Below, in pieces: positions 8,754 to 16,815 of a DNA stretch of 64,000 nt. This stretch comes from Porphyromonas macacae DSM 20710 = JCM 13914 (GTDB taxonomy: Bacteria; Bacteroidota; Bacteroidia; Bacteroidales; Porphyromonadaceae). The stretch is taken from NCBI RefSeq assembly GCF_000379945.1, contig NZ_KB904149.1:44765-108764 (forward strand). Reading direction: 5' to 3'. Both the position numbers and the translations under genes were made by a program. The notes under the pieces are model-generated. The model saw only the letters and a program-made list of their open reading frames with translations. It searched no databases and was not told the origin of the DNA. Numbering within the stretch: the first letter of the stretch is position 1; every line of letters starts with the position of its first letter.

Positions 8754-8969
8754 TTGAGATCTGTGAAAGACAACTCCTTGTTTTTGAATAAACTAAAGTT
8801 GAGTGAAATAAAAGGAGGGATGCCCCCTAATAAGTCTGACCAAGAGTGCGGATATACTGACACAAAACGACCTGGATTGTTAAACGACCGATGTGATGTG
8901 GCACGAGAATCACTTCTAGATGTTAGTGATACGCATAGGGCTATAGACACTCCATTACCTAAACCTTGA
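8754..8969 (+). CDS. Putative double-glycine-leader peptide precursor
   Basis: A 71-residue frame begins at a TTG (GTG at 8763 is an alternative); no in-frame ATG precedes it. Residues 9-22 read LFLNKLKLSEIKGG. This resembles the leaders of Bacteroidetes peptide precursors cleaved after Gly-Gly by C39-protease ABC exporters. The remaining 49 residues form a polar, proline- and aspartate-rich segment with two cysteines (core positions 10 and 25) ending PLPKP. The absence of an ATG is a weakness; the start may be damaged. No exporter or modifying enzyme is encoded nearby. The next gene, for a secreted protein, starts 53 bp after the stop. The function is unknown and the GG-leader call is pattern recognition only. 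Confidence 0.4.
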   Translation: MRSVKDNSLFLNKLKLSEIKGGMPPNKSDQECGYTDTKRPGLLNDRCDVARESLLDVSDTHRAIDTPLPKP

Positions 8970-9022
8970 AAATAAACTTTTTGGTCAATAGAGCCCTTCT
9001 ATTAACGAAGAAACTTAACACT

Positions 9023-9973
9023 ATGAAGAAAATTGTAACAGTATTGCTTTCCGTTATTTTATTCTATACAACCACTAGTGCTAATAATGATTATAGGGAT
9101 TACTATAAGAGTCTAGTGGAAAGTAAAATTGATGAAGCTAATGGAAAGTATGAAGAAGCATATAAAAAATATTTGGTCACATTGAACTCTGCATATCCTT
9201 TTCCGGATGACATTATAGCAACGATAAGATGTTGCATGAAAACCCAGCATAAAAAAGATATACCTCAATTAATTAAATTGTTAGTTCAGAGTGGATTTAA
9301 AACAGAAGAAGAAACCTTTCCTGTTTTGAGAAAGAACAATACAATGGTAGATTTCTATAGGACATTTCCAATAAAGGAGTATGCTGAATATTTTTATTCT
9401 ATTTATCCTCAAGAACGGAAAGAATATCTAACAAGTGATCGCGAATTAAAAAGTAGGATATTAAATTCTTTTTCTACTTTGGAATATTTTATAATTCAAC
9501 AACGTATGATGATGCCGAATGACATCGCAGTACAAGAAAATTCCTATAAAATTGTTTGTGATTTATTGCTCAATCTTGAGAACACCGATCAAGATTTTTC
9601 CAGATTAGGTACGGATACTTGGTTAGATCAAAGGTTTATTGTGTTATTAGTACATACTGCCCAATATCTGTTTGGTATTGATTATGAAAGATTTATGAGA
9701 TTTGACCGTTTTTTGTGGAATATGGTGCTTCAAGGGAATTTGCATGCAGAGCAATATGGAGTAATCATTGATGCTGCTCATTTTTCAAAGGATGGAATGT
9801 CCTTGTTTGGAAATTTTTTAAGTTCAGATGAAGATGGCAATTGGATGGTTTCGCCTGTAAAGAATCTAGAAAGTGTTGACAGTTTAAGAGCTAGTATATT
9901 CTTATCTCCTTTATGGGTGAAAGCTAAATTGAAGAATATAAAGTTACCTGCTGGTTACGATTACAAAAAATAA
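9023..9973 (+). CDS. Orphan secreted protein of unknown function
   Basis: The ATG at 9023 starts a 316-residue protein with a clear signal peptide (MKKIVTVLLSVILFYTTTSA). The longer frame from a TTG at 8966 is unlikely because it would place 19 residues before the signal. The mature part begins with NDYRDYYKSLVESKIDEANGK and is helix-rich (EEAYKKYLVTLNSAY), suggesting a TPR-like start. No catalytic motif is recognised. The coding sequence is visibly more AT-rich than the flanking core genes. It lies between two inverted, deleted ISAs1-type elements and just downstream of the putative GG-leader peptide, all suggesting lateral origin. Secretion is well supported; function is not. Confidence 0.75.
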   Translation: MKKIVTVLLSVILFYTTTSANNDYRDYYKSLVESKIDEANGKYEEAYKKYLVTLNSAYPFPDDIIATIRCCMKTQHKKDIPQLIKLLVQSGFKTEEETFPVLRKNNTMVDFYRTFPIKEYAEYFYSIYPQERKEYLTSDRELKSRILNSFSTLEYFIIQQRMMMPNDIAVQENSYKIVCDLLLNLENTDQDFSRLGTDTWLDQRFIVLLVHTAQYLFGIDYERFMRFDRFLWNMVLQGNLHAEQYGVIIDAAHFSKDGMSLFGNFLSSDEDGNWMVSPVKNLESVDSLRASIFLSPLWVKAKLKNIKLPAGYDYKK

Positions 9974-10041
9974 TTAACCTTATAATTGCACATGATTATT
10001 AATATTAAAGATGAACATGAACCAACCACAGATCTTCTTGT

Positions 10042-10305
10042 AAATCTTTAGCAGCTTTTTGAGGTAGTCCATATTCAATGTGGCTTTGAATAACCTCTTC
10101 CGTAAGATAGCTTGTCTTTGTATTGCGGTATTGCGCATCGACTCATAATCCTCTCCTCCACACAGATAACCAGCTAAACAAATAACTAAAATATCGCTCA
10201 ACTTATGCTTGCAACGACCCACTACCCGTGGGTCTTCTACCTTAGAAAAAAATCTTGTATATCCATAACCAAAAGATAACTCTCTATTTTGATGCAGTTG
10301 CCCTG
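10042..10305 (-). mobile_element. Internally deleted ISAs1-family element, copy B (inverted, truncated)
   Basis: On the minus strand this repeats copy A from the outer end (CAGGGCAACTGCATCA, complement of 10290-10305) through the transposase N-terminus. The fused C-terminal part reads ATLNMDYLKKLLK. Homology stops at about 10042, before the second inverted end, so the inner end is missing. Compared with copy A it has 8 extra bases near the junction, and in places keeps the transposase frame where copy A is shifted (CGGEDYESM intact). Both copies share the same deletion structure, so they probably descend from one deleted ancestor. Confidence 0.65.
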
Positions 10306-10346
10306 TGAAACTTATTAACCTTAGTATACTTTTATTTAAGATTTTT

Positions 10347-10354
10347 TATCTTTG
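10347..10354 (+). promoter_or_regulatory. -7 box for the SPOR-murB genes
   Basis: TATCTTTG matches the Bacteroidetes TAnnTTTG element. It lies 92 bp before the lipoprotein start and just outside the inverted end of the ISAs1-derived element at 10305. The leader is therefore long. Confidence 0.55.
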
Positions 10355-10446
10355 TACAAATGAGAGAACATAATAATTGGTTAAAAGACGATATTATATT
10401 TAGTTAAGAACCATTCTCATCAAAAACAACAAAAAGAATTTGGATT

Positions 10447-10920
10447 ATGAAAAAAATGGTAATGGCTGTTGCAGCCTTGGGAATGCTACTCACAGTAGCT
10501 TCATGTTCTCCTAAGAAAAGTGCATATCGCCAAGCTTACGAGCAAGCAAAACAACGTGAAATTGCAGCAGATGATAATTCTGTAGTTAAAGAGGAAACCC
10601 CGATGGTATCCGAGCCTTCCGCCAACATTTCCATCCGTAAAGAACGTTTGCAAACCGTAGAGGGGGAAAACGAAGCTAACCTGCGTCAATACAGTGTCGT
10701 TGTGGGCAGCTTCCAAAATGAAGCCAATGCCAAAGCTCTAAAAACCAGAATGACAGCTGACGGTTATAATTGCATACTGGCTAAAAACGAGTTCGGTATG
10801 GTTCGTGTCATCGTTGCAAGTTTTAACTCATACAACGAAGCAGCCGGCTCTCGCGATGCAATAAAAGCGCGTTACGCTCCTGAATTTTCGGATGCCTGGT
10901 TATTGGAAAGAAGCCTTTAA
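10447..10920 (+). CDS. SPOR-domain lipoprotein
   Basis: The 157-residue protein has a lipoprotein signal (MKKMVMAVAALGMLLTVASC, lipobox V-A-S-C) and then a charged linker of about 60 residues. The C-terminal SPOR domain (about 80-155) begins QYSVVVGSFQNEANAKALK. SPOR domains bind denuded peptidoglycan glycan strands, often at division sites, so this is likely an envelope protein working at the cell wall. Its TAA overlaps the murB start (TAATG), indicating translational coupling with a cell-wall synthesis gene. No catalytic domain accompanies the SPOR module. Confidence 0.88.
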   Translation: MKKMVMAVAALGMLLTVASCSPKKSAYRQAYEQAKQREIAADDNSVVKEETPMVSEPSANISIRKERLQTVEGENEANLRQYSVVVGSFQNEANAKALKTRMTADGYNCILAKNEFGMVRVIVASFNSYNEAAGSRDAIKARYAPEFSDAWLLERSL

Positions 10921-11936
10921 TGGATATTCAAAAAGAAAAACTTCTTACAGAGTATAACACGTTCCACATACCGGCAACTGCCCAGTGGTTTATTACATAC
11001 GACTCTTTAGAAGAACTCAAAACATTACTCCGGGACGAATATTTTCAAGAGTGCCGGTCTTTATCTGTTGGCGAGGGAAGCAATTTGCTCTTCCTCGCTA
11101 ATTTTCATGGTATTATCTTACACTCGAATATTCGCTCGATAGAAGAGATCGAGCGGGATGACGAACAGATTGTGCTCAGGGTCGGAGCCGGAGTAAACTG
11201 GGACGATTTTGTGGCCTATGCAGTAAAACATGGCTACTACGGCATAGAAAATCTTTCTCTCATACCGGGGCAGGTAGGCTCATCTGCCATTCAGAATATC
11301 GGGGCATACGGCACAGAGGCGTGCCAATACATCCGTGCCGTACATACCATTCACCGACGCACGGGTGAAGAGCGGGTTTTCGATGTAAACGAGTGTAACT
11401 ACCGTTACAGACACAGCATATTCAAAGAACCGGAATATCAGGACTATATCGTTTGGGCAGTAGACTATGCCCTGCACCTGAAACCGATACTGAACCTTAC
11501 CTACCGGGAATTGGCAAACAAATACGGAACAGATAAAGAACAGCCGAGTTTGGCGGATGTAAGACAAACGGTTATAGACATCCGAAGGGCCAAACTGCCC
11601 GATCCCGAAGAGATCGGTAATGCCGGCAGTTTTTTCATGAATCCTATTATCACAGGAGAAGCATTCGTTCAATTGAACAAAGAATATCCCGATATTCCCC
11701 ACTACCCCATGCCTGACGGGCGGGTGAAAGTTCCGGCCGGATGGCTGATCGAGCAATGCGGTCTGAAAGGCTACAAAACCGATAAAGCAGGAGTTTACGA
11801 AAAACAAGCGCTGGTACTGGTCAATTTGGGAGAAGCCACAGGCACGGATATTGCCAATCTGGCTGCCTTTGTTCAAAAATCCGTGGCAGAAAAATTCGGT
11901 ATTACCATTCAACCTGAAGTAAAATATATCAGCTGA
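10920..11936 (+). CDS. murB: UDP-N-acetylenolpyruvoylglucosamine reductase (MurB)
   Basis: This FAD enzyme reduces UDP-GlcNAc-enolpyruvate to UDP-MurNAc using NADPH, the second committed step of peptidoglycan synthesis. The 338-residue length and a C-terminal domain with MPDGRVKVPAGWLIEQCGL and a GYKTDKAGVY segment fit type I (E. coli-like) MurB. The FAD-binding part shows GEGSNLLF near residue 57 and LSLIPGQVGSSAIQNIGAYG near 117-136. The catalytic serine lies in NAGSFFMNP near residue 240. It overlaps the SPOR lipoprotein stop by one base, so both are probably expressed together. Confidence 0.96.
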   Translation: MDIQKEKLLTEYNTFHIPATAQWFITYDSLEELKTLLRDEYFQECRSLSVGEGSNLLFLANFHGIILHSNIRSIEEIERDDEQIVLRVGAGVNWDDFVAYAVKHGYYGIENLSLIPGQVGSSAIQNIGAYGTEACQYIRAVHTIHRRTGEERVFDVNECNYRYRHSIFKEPEYQDYIVWAVDYALHLKPILNLTYRELANKYGTDKEQPSLADVRQTVIDIRRAKLPDPEEIGNAGSFFMNPIITGEAFVQLNKEYPDIPHYPMPDGRVKVPAGWLIEQCGLKGYKTDKAGVYEKQALVLVNLGEATGTDIANLAAFVQKSVAEKFGITIQPEVKYIS

Positions 11937-11978
11937 AACCATCTGAAAAAACCTTATTGAAGAAAACTCTCTATTACA

Positions 11979-13502
11979 ATGGACGTTCGTGTAAATCCTA
12001 TGCGTATAATACTGTTGGGTACGGGCACAAGTACCGGAGTGCCGGAAGTGGGTTGCGACTGTCAGGTATGCAAAAGCGACGACCCAAGAGATAGAAGACT
12101 AAGGTCCTCGGCACTGGTTATTACTCCTTCCGGAAAAAAAATACTGATAGACTGCGGCCCGGACTTCAGGCAGCAGGCACTGACTGTCGGACTGGATTAT
12201 TTGGATGCGATTATCCTGACTCACGAACACTACGATCACGTCAGCGGGCTGGACGATCTGAGAACCATTGCATGGCAAAGAGAATTACCCATATACGGCG
12301 AACCGAATGTTATCGATGCCGTCAAACGAAAACTCTATTACTATTTCAGCCCTAACCCTTATCTGGGTACACCGCGGCTTAAGCTGATCGAAGTCCATGA
12401 AAAACCTTTCACCATAGGCGATGTAACCATTACTCCCATTCGGGTTTTTCACGGAAAGTTACCCATACTCGGCTACCGCATAGGCGACATGACGTATATC
12501 ACCGACATGAAAACCATCGCTCCCGAAGAAATCAAAAAATTTGAAGATTCACGGCTGCTCATCATGAATGCACTGAGAGAGTGCAAACCGCATCCCACAC
12601 ATCAATCGTTTCAAGAGGCTGAAGCGGTCTTATCCAAAGTAAACAGCCGTGTACGGTGCTATTTCACACATCTGTCCCATCATGCCCCTACGCATCGAAA
12701 CATGGAACAGATGTTTCCGGAAAACATCCGTCCCGCCTATGATTTTATGGAGTTGAAACTTGACACGGACAGCATAACCCAATGCGATTACCAAAAAGAA
12801 AAAGCTCCTTTTACCTACGTAGATTGGGGACTGATCGAATACGGCGAAGCTCTGAATCGCCAGCGTTCTGCCTTTTCGGAAGCAGTAACACGTAAAAAAG
12901 AAAATCAAGAAACAGACAATCTGTTTATTCTGTGCGAACATCCGCCGGTAATCACTTTCGGTTTACATGCAAAAAGCCGGAACCTCCTCGTAAGCCCTGA
13001 AATACTTAGAGAGAAAGGCATCGAACTGTTTGAAACGGAGCGTGGCGGCGACATTACATTCCACGGACCGGGACAATTGGTCGGATACCCTATTTTGGAT
13101 TTGGAAAAATTCGGTATGGGACTCAAAGAATACATCCATACACTCGAATCCGGCATCATAGAACTACTGGTCAAATACGGTATCGATGCCGAACGGAAAG
13201 ACGGGGCCACAGGGGTTTGGCTCGACACAGGCAATCCGCTGAAAGAGCGGAAGATATGTGCCATCGGGGTTAAAAGCTCCCGTTACATCACCATGCACGG
13301 CTTTGCATTGAACATCAATACGGATCTTTCGGGTTTTCAGCTCATGAATCCCTGCGGTTTTATCGGGGGGCGAACCACATCCATAGAGCATGAGTGCGGC
13401 TATGCGGTAGACTTCAGCGTTGTAAAAGCGCAACTGACGGACATCTACAGCAAACTGTTCAAAAGCAGACTCTCCAAACTTCCCTCGCCCTCCGGGCAAT
13501 AA
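11979..13502 (+). CDS. lipB: Fusion: metallo-beta-lactamase-fold hydrolase + lipoyl(octanoyl)transferase LipB
   Basis: Residues 8-265 form a metallo-beta-lactamase fold of the PhnP-like type: LLGTGTSTGVPEVGC at 12-26, CGPDFRQQ, THEHYDH at 81-87, and a late HLSHH metal motif at 231-235. Residues 278-500 are a complete LipB domain: RGGDITFHGPGQ at 355-366, the conserved lysine of KICAIGVKSSRYITMHG (K425), and catalytic Cys459 in NPCGF. LipB transfers octanoate from acyl carrier protein to lipoyl domains, the first step of lipoate synthesis. The role of the fused hydrolase is unknown; cyclic phosphodiester cleavage is one option by analogy with PhnP. No frameshift or stop separates the two parts. 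ATG 12000 is an alternative start. Confidence 0.92.
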   Translation: MDVRVNPMRIILLGTGTSTGVPEVGCDCQVCKSDDPRDRRLRSSALVITPSGKKILIDCGPDFRQQALTVGLDYLDAIILTHEHYDHVSGLDDLRTIAWQRELPIYGEPNVIDAVKRKLYYYFSPNPYLGTPRLKLIEVHEKPFTIGDVTITPIRVFHGKLPILGYRIGDMTYITDMKTIAPEEIKKFEDSRLLIMNALRECKPHPTHQSFQEAEAVLSKVNSRVRCYFTHLSHHAPTHRNMEQMFPENIRPAYDFMELKLDTDSITQCDYQKEKAPFTYVDWGLIEYGEALNRQRSAFSEAVTRKKENQETDNLFILCEHPPVITFGLHAKSRNLLVSPEILREKGIELFETERGGDITFHGPGQLVGYPILDLEKFGMGLKEYIHTLESGIIELLVKYGIDAERKDGATGVWLDTGNPLKERKICAIGVKSSRYITMHGFALNINTDLSGFQLMNPCGFIGGRTTSIEHECGYAVDFSVVKAQLTDIYSKLFKSRLSKLPSPSGQ

Positions 13503-13573
13503 AAACCCGGTCACAAGAGAATATCCAACCCGGTCCTTAACTGCTTTTTAGAATATTTACAGGGAAACCTCAC

Positions 13574-13623
13574 AAGAGTCTGCGCCATTGACTTCGTAAA
13601 TCCGATTTATGGCACAGACTCTT
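13574..13623 (+). terminator. Hairpin downstream of the MBL-LipB gene
   Basis: AAGAGTCTGCGCCAT and ATGGCACAGACTCTT pair over 15 bp with one mismatch around a 20-nt loop. The hairpin lies 71 bp after the stop. The following sequence is only moderately T-rich, so it may be a terminator or a repeat remnant. Confidence 0.4.
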
Positions 13624-13657
13624 CTTGTCAACAATAGACTTATTCGCCTCAGAATGT

Positions 13658-13665
13658 TATATTTG
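13658..13665 (+). promoter_or_regulatory. -7 box upstream of the TPR gene
   Basis: TATATTTG matches TAnnTTTG and lies 107 bp before the TPR protein start, in the 270-bp gap after the LipB fusion. Confidence 0.45.
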
Positions 13666-13772
13666 TAAAGCTATATTTAACATTACAAATGTTTACAGAA
13701 AATAAACCGGACACGATGAATGACTTCTCCGTATGAATTCATTCGGGAAAGGACTTTTTTATACGAATTGAT

Positions 13773-16700
13773 ATGAAGAGAAAACTATTTGCGATTATCT
13801 TGAGCGGAGTGTTCTCCGCCTCCGGCCTTTTGGCTCAAAGTATCGTACATAATCCGACGGAACTGGTAAAACAGGATATCACGAGTTTCTTCAACCAACA
13901 GAACTATAATGCAACTTCAATATTCGGAGATTTACCTTTTTTCGATGCTCCTCAAAAAGACGACGAACAAATCGAATATTTGAAAACTTTAGCTACTCTT
14001 CGAACCGACGAAGAAGCTCCGGCCGAACTTATTCAGGCATATCTGGAACGCTACCCCGTTTCTGCACAACGGCAGTCTGCCATGCTTACCTTAGGCAATA
14101 TTTATTTGAGCAGAGGGGATTACGACAGGGCCGAATTCGTGTTCAGAGACATCGATCCCAATGGATTGGACGCCAACGAAAGGACGCAATGGGGAGTACA
14201 GTGGGCCTATGCTCTGATGAAACATTATAAGGTTATTCCCGGCAGAACGAACAAGAACAACGAATACCTGAAACAGGCGCGCAATCTTTTGCAATTAGCC
14301 ACAGAAGGTCAGGATCCGTGGGCTGCCAGAGCTTTAATCTATCTGGTTGCAATCGATATGACGGAAAAGAACCTCGAACGTGCAGAGAAGGTTCTGTTAC
14401 AAACCCGGTGGCCGGAAGAGCTGGTTGCAGAGTCGGAACTTTACAAAGTACTCATTGTACTCCAAAAAGGGAATTACCAACAAGGAGTGGAAAAGGCTGA
14501 AAGGCTTAAAAACAGATATCCCGAACTGCGTAATCGGGCAGCATTATTAAGCGGAGCGGGACAGGCTTACTTTAACCTGAAAGATTACAAAAATACCATC
14601 GCCAACCTTTCTGCTCTGGAACATAACGGTCATTATAAGCTCTCTCCATCCGAAGGATACGCTTTGGGCGTTGCTTATTACGAATCGGGGAGTTATGCCA
14701 ATTCGATAAAACCACTCGGAGCAGCCACTTCGGCCGGTCATGAACTTTCTTCGCCGGCAAATCTGTATAGAGGGATCGCTTTCGGAAAAACCGGAGATGT
14801 TCCTTCTGCCATAGCAGCACTGGAAGCTGTAACGAAGAACGCTCAAGCTCCTCTTGAATACCGGGAAACAGCCCTTTACAATATGGCTGTGATCCAGAGA
14901 CAAAGCGGAGTAAGCAATTTCGGGCAGGCAGTCAAGACAGCAGAAAGATTTCTAAACGAATTCGAGCAGTCTCCTCGCAGAAAAAGCATGGCAGGTATGT
15001 TGACCGAGGCTTTTTTTACAAACAAAGATTATGAAACCAGTCTGCTGACGATACAAAGAATAAAGAAACCCACCCCATCGATTCTGGAAGCCAAACAGTA
15101 TGTGCTTTGCAAACTGGCCGAAAAAGAAGGAATGAGCGGACGTTCTGCCGAGCAGATGGCCTGGTTGAATCAGGCCGTTTCCACTGAAAACCATGGAGAC
15201 TACTATCGCGATGCTTTACTGAGAAGAGCGAATCTCTTTTACGATGAACAAAACTACAACAGAGCCGAGCAAGATATTCTCTCTCTGCTCAGGACTCCGG
15301 GTCTGAATTCAGAAGAAAAGAGTTCGGCATATTATCTTCTGGGATACTCGCGTTACAATCAAAATCGTTACCCCGAAGCATACGATGCTTTCAGAGAGTA
15401 CAATGCCCTGAACACGGAAAACACGGAATTCAAAGCAGATGTATTGTGCAGAATGGGCGACTGTATGTATGTGCAGCGAAAAATGGATGAAGCAATTTCG
15501 CTTTATAACCGGGCGAATGGCATGACCGATGGCGGACTGCCCGATGCACTCATCCGCCTGGCCGACATATACAACCTCAAGAAAGATTACAACAAACAGA
15601 TATCCATCCTAAACCAACTTTTGGTTAATCACGCCAACACTCCTTTTGCCGCAGAAGCGCTCTACCAAAAAGGACGGGCTGCCATTGTGGGACATCTGCC
15701 ATCGAATGAAGCGGAACAAGCGTTCAATACGGTAAAACAAAAGTATCCGGATACGAAATGGGCAAGGCTTTCGGGTATAGATCTGGCTCTGCTTTATTAT
15801 AATCAGGGGAAACCCGATAAAGCGATAGAGGCATATAAAAACATCATCCGCCAATACAAGTACAGCGATGAAGCGCACTCTGCACTTTCTGACCTGAAAA
15901 GTATTTGCCTCGAACAGGACAGAGTGGAAGACTATACGGCTTTTGTATCGACTTTGGGTAAAGACTTCAGTCCATCGGCTGCTGAAAATGCTCATTTGAG
16001 ATTTTTGGCCGCTGAAAACAGCTACAGAAAAAATAGCGCGAATGCCAAGAATACGCTTGTAACCTATCTGCAGGATTACGAGCAATCTCAAGATGCTCCC
16101 AAAGCATGGAATTATCTGGCAAGAATATACGAGCAGGAAGGAGACACGGATAATGCTCTGACCTGCTATAATCGCCTTAATGTATCCGGTGCACCTGCGG
16201 AGTTGAGGAGTGAAGCCCTGTTGAAAATTGGCGATATTCAATTCGGGAAGAAGAACTATGCAGAGTCATACGATGCTTATTCTGCTTTGAGTAAGCTTTC
16301 AACCGGCACGGAACTGCGCTCGGCAGCCTTGTTAGGTATTGCTAAAAACGGAGTGGAAACAAATAATGAAAAGGAAGTACTCAAAGCTGCCGAAAGCCTG
16401 TTTGCCATCACCCCGTTAAATAAGGATATGGAAAGGGAAATGCTTTTATACAGAGGTAAAGCTTATGAGTCTTCAGGAAATCCGGAAAAAGCAATAGCAG
16501 ATTATAAAAGGATCAGCGATGATACAGATACGGAAATCGGAGCCGAGGCTTTAGTCAGATCTGTTTCACTGCAATATGGCAAAGGACAGAAAAAGGAAGC
16601 ACGAAAACGAATAGAAAGTTTTATAAAAAAGAGTTCGCCGCAGCAATACTGGCTGGCAAGGGCTTTCATTCTGCTCTCGGATATTTACGAAAGAGAAGGA

Positions 16701-16814
16701 GATTCCTATACAGCCAAACAATACATTGAAAGCTTGAAAGAAAACTTCGGCGGAAAAAACAAGGAAATCGATGAAATGATCGAACAGCGATTGGCAAACT
16801 TGACAAAAGAATAA
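13773..16814 (+). CDS. Large secreted tetratricopeptide-repeat protein
   Basis: The 1013-residue protein has a signal peptide (about 1-22, ending LLAQ). Almost the entire remainder is TPR-like helix pairs: LGNIYLSRGDYDRAEFVF near 106, LLGYSRYNQNRYPEAYDAF near 525, and LALLYYNQGKPDKAIEAY near 670 are clear examples. It probably acts as a periplasmic or outer-membrane-associated scaffold for protein complexes. Its stop is one base from the start of an outer-membrane barrel gene (TAAAATG), so the pair is likely co-translated and may form one envelope complex. No enzyme motif is seen. Confidence 0.9.
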   Translation: MKRKLFAIILSGVFSASGLLAQSIVHNPTELVKQDITSFFNQQNYNATSIFGDLPFFDAPQKDDEQIEYLKTLATLRTDEEAPAELIQAYLERYPVSAQRQSAMLTLGNIYLSRGDYDRAEFVFRDIDPNGLDANERTQWGVQWAYALMKHYKVIPGRTNKNNEYLKQARNLLQLATEGQDPWAARALIYLVAIDMTEKNLERAEKVLLQTRWPEELVAESELYKVLIVLQKGNYQQGVEKAERLKNRYPELRNRAALLSGAGQAYFNLKDYKNTIANLSALEHNGHYKLSPSEGYALGVAYYESGSYANSIKPLGAATSAGHELSSPANLYRGIAFGKTGDVPSAIAALEAVTKNAQAPLEYRETALYNMAVIQRQSGVSNFGQAVKTAERFLNEFEQSPRRKSMAGMLTEAFFTNKDYETSLLTIQRIKKPTPSILEAKQYVLCKLAEKEGMSGRSAEQMAWLNQAVSTENHGDYYRDALLRRANLFYDEQNYNRAEQDILSLLRTPGLNSEEKSSAYYLLGYSRYNQNRYPEAYDAFREYNALNTENTEFKADVLCRMGDCMYVQRKMDEAISLYNRANGMTDGGLPDALIRLADIYNLKKDYNKQISILNQLLVNHANTPFAAEALYQKGRAAIVGHLPSNEAEQAFNTVKQKYPDTKWARLSGIDLALLYYNQGKPDKAIEAYKNIIRQYKYSDEAHSALSDLKSICLEQDRVEDYTAFVSTLGKDFSPSAAENAHLRFLAAENSYRKNSANAKNTLVTYLQDYEQSQDAPKAWNYLARIYEQEGDTDNALTCYNRLNVSGAPAELRSEALLKIGDIQFGKKNYAESYDAYSALSKLSTGTELRSAALLGIAKNGVETNNEKEVLKAAESLFAITPLNKDMEREMLLYRGKAYESSGNPEKAIADYKRISDDTDTEIGAEALVRSVSLQYGKGQKKEARKRIESFIKKSSPQQYWLARAFILLSDIYEREGDSYTAKQYIESLKENFGGKNKEIDEMIEQRLANLTKE

Positions 16815-16815
16815 A

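Noticed and set aside
8666..8950. Minus-strand 94-residue frame opposite the putative GG-leader peptide
   Set aside because: It shows no signal, motif or sensible composition; the plus-strand frame has a recognisable leader pattern, although its start is non-ATG.
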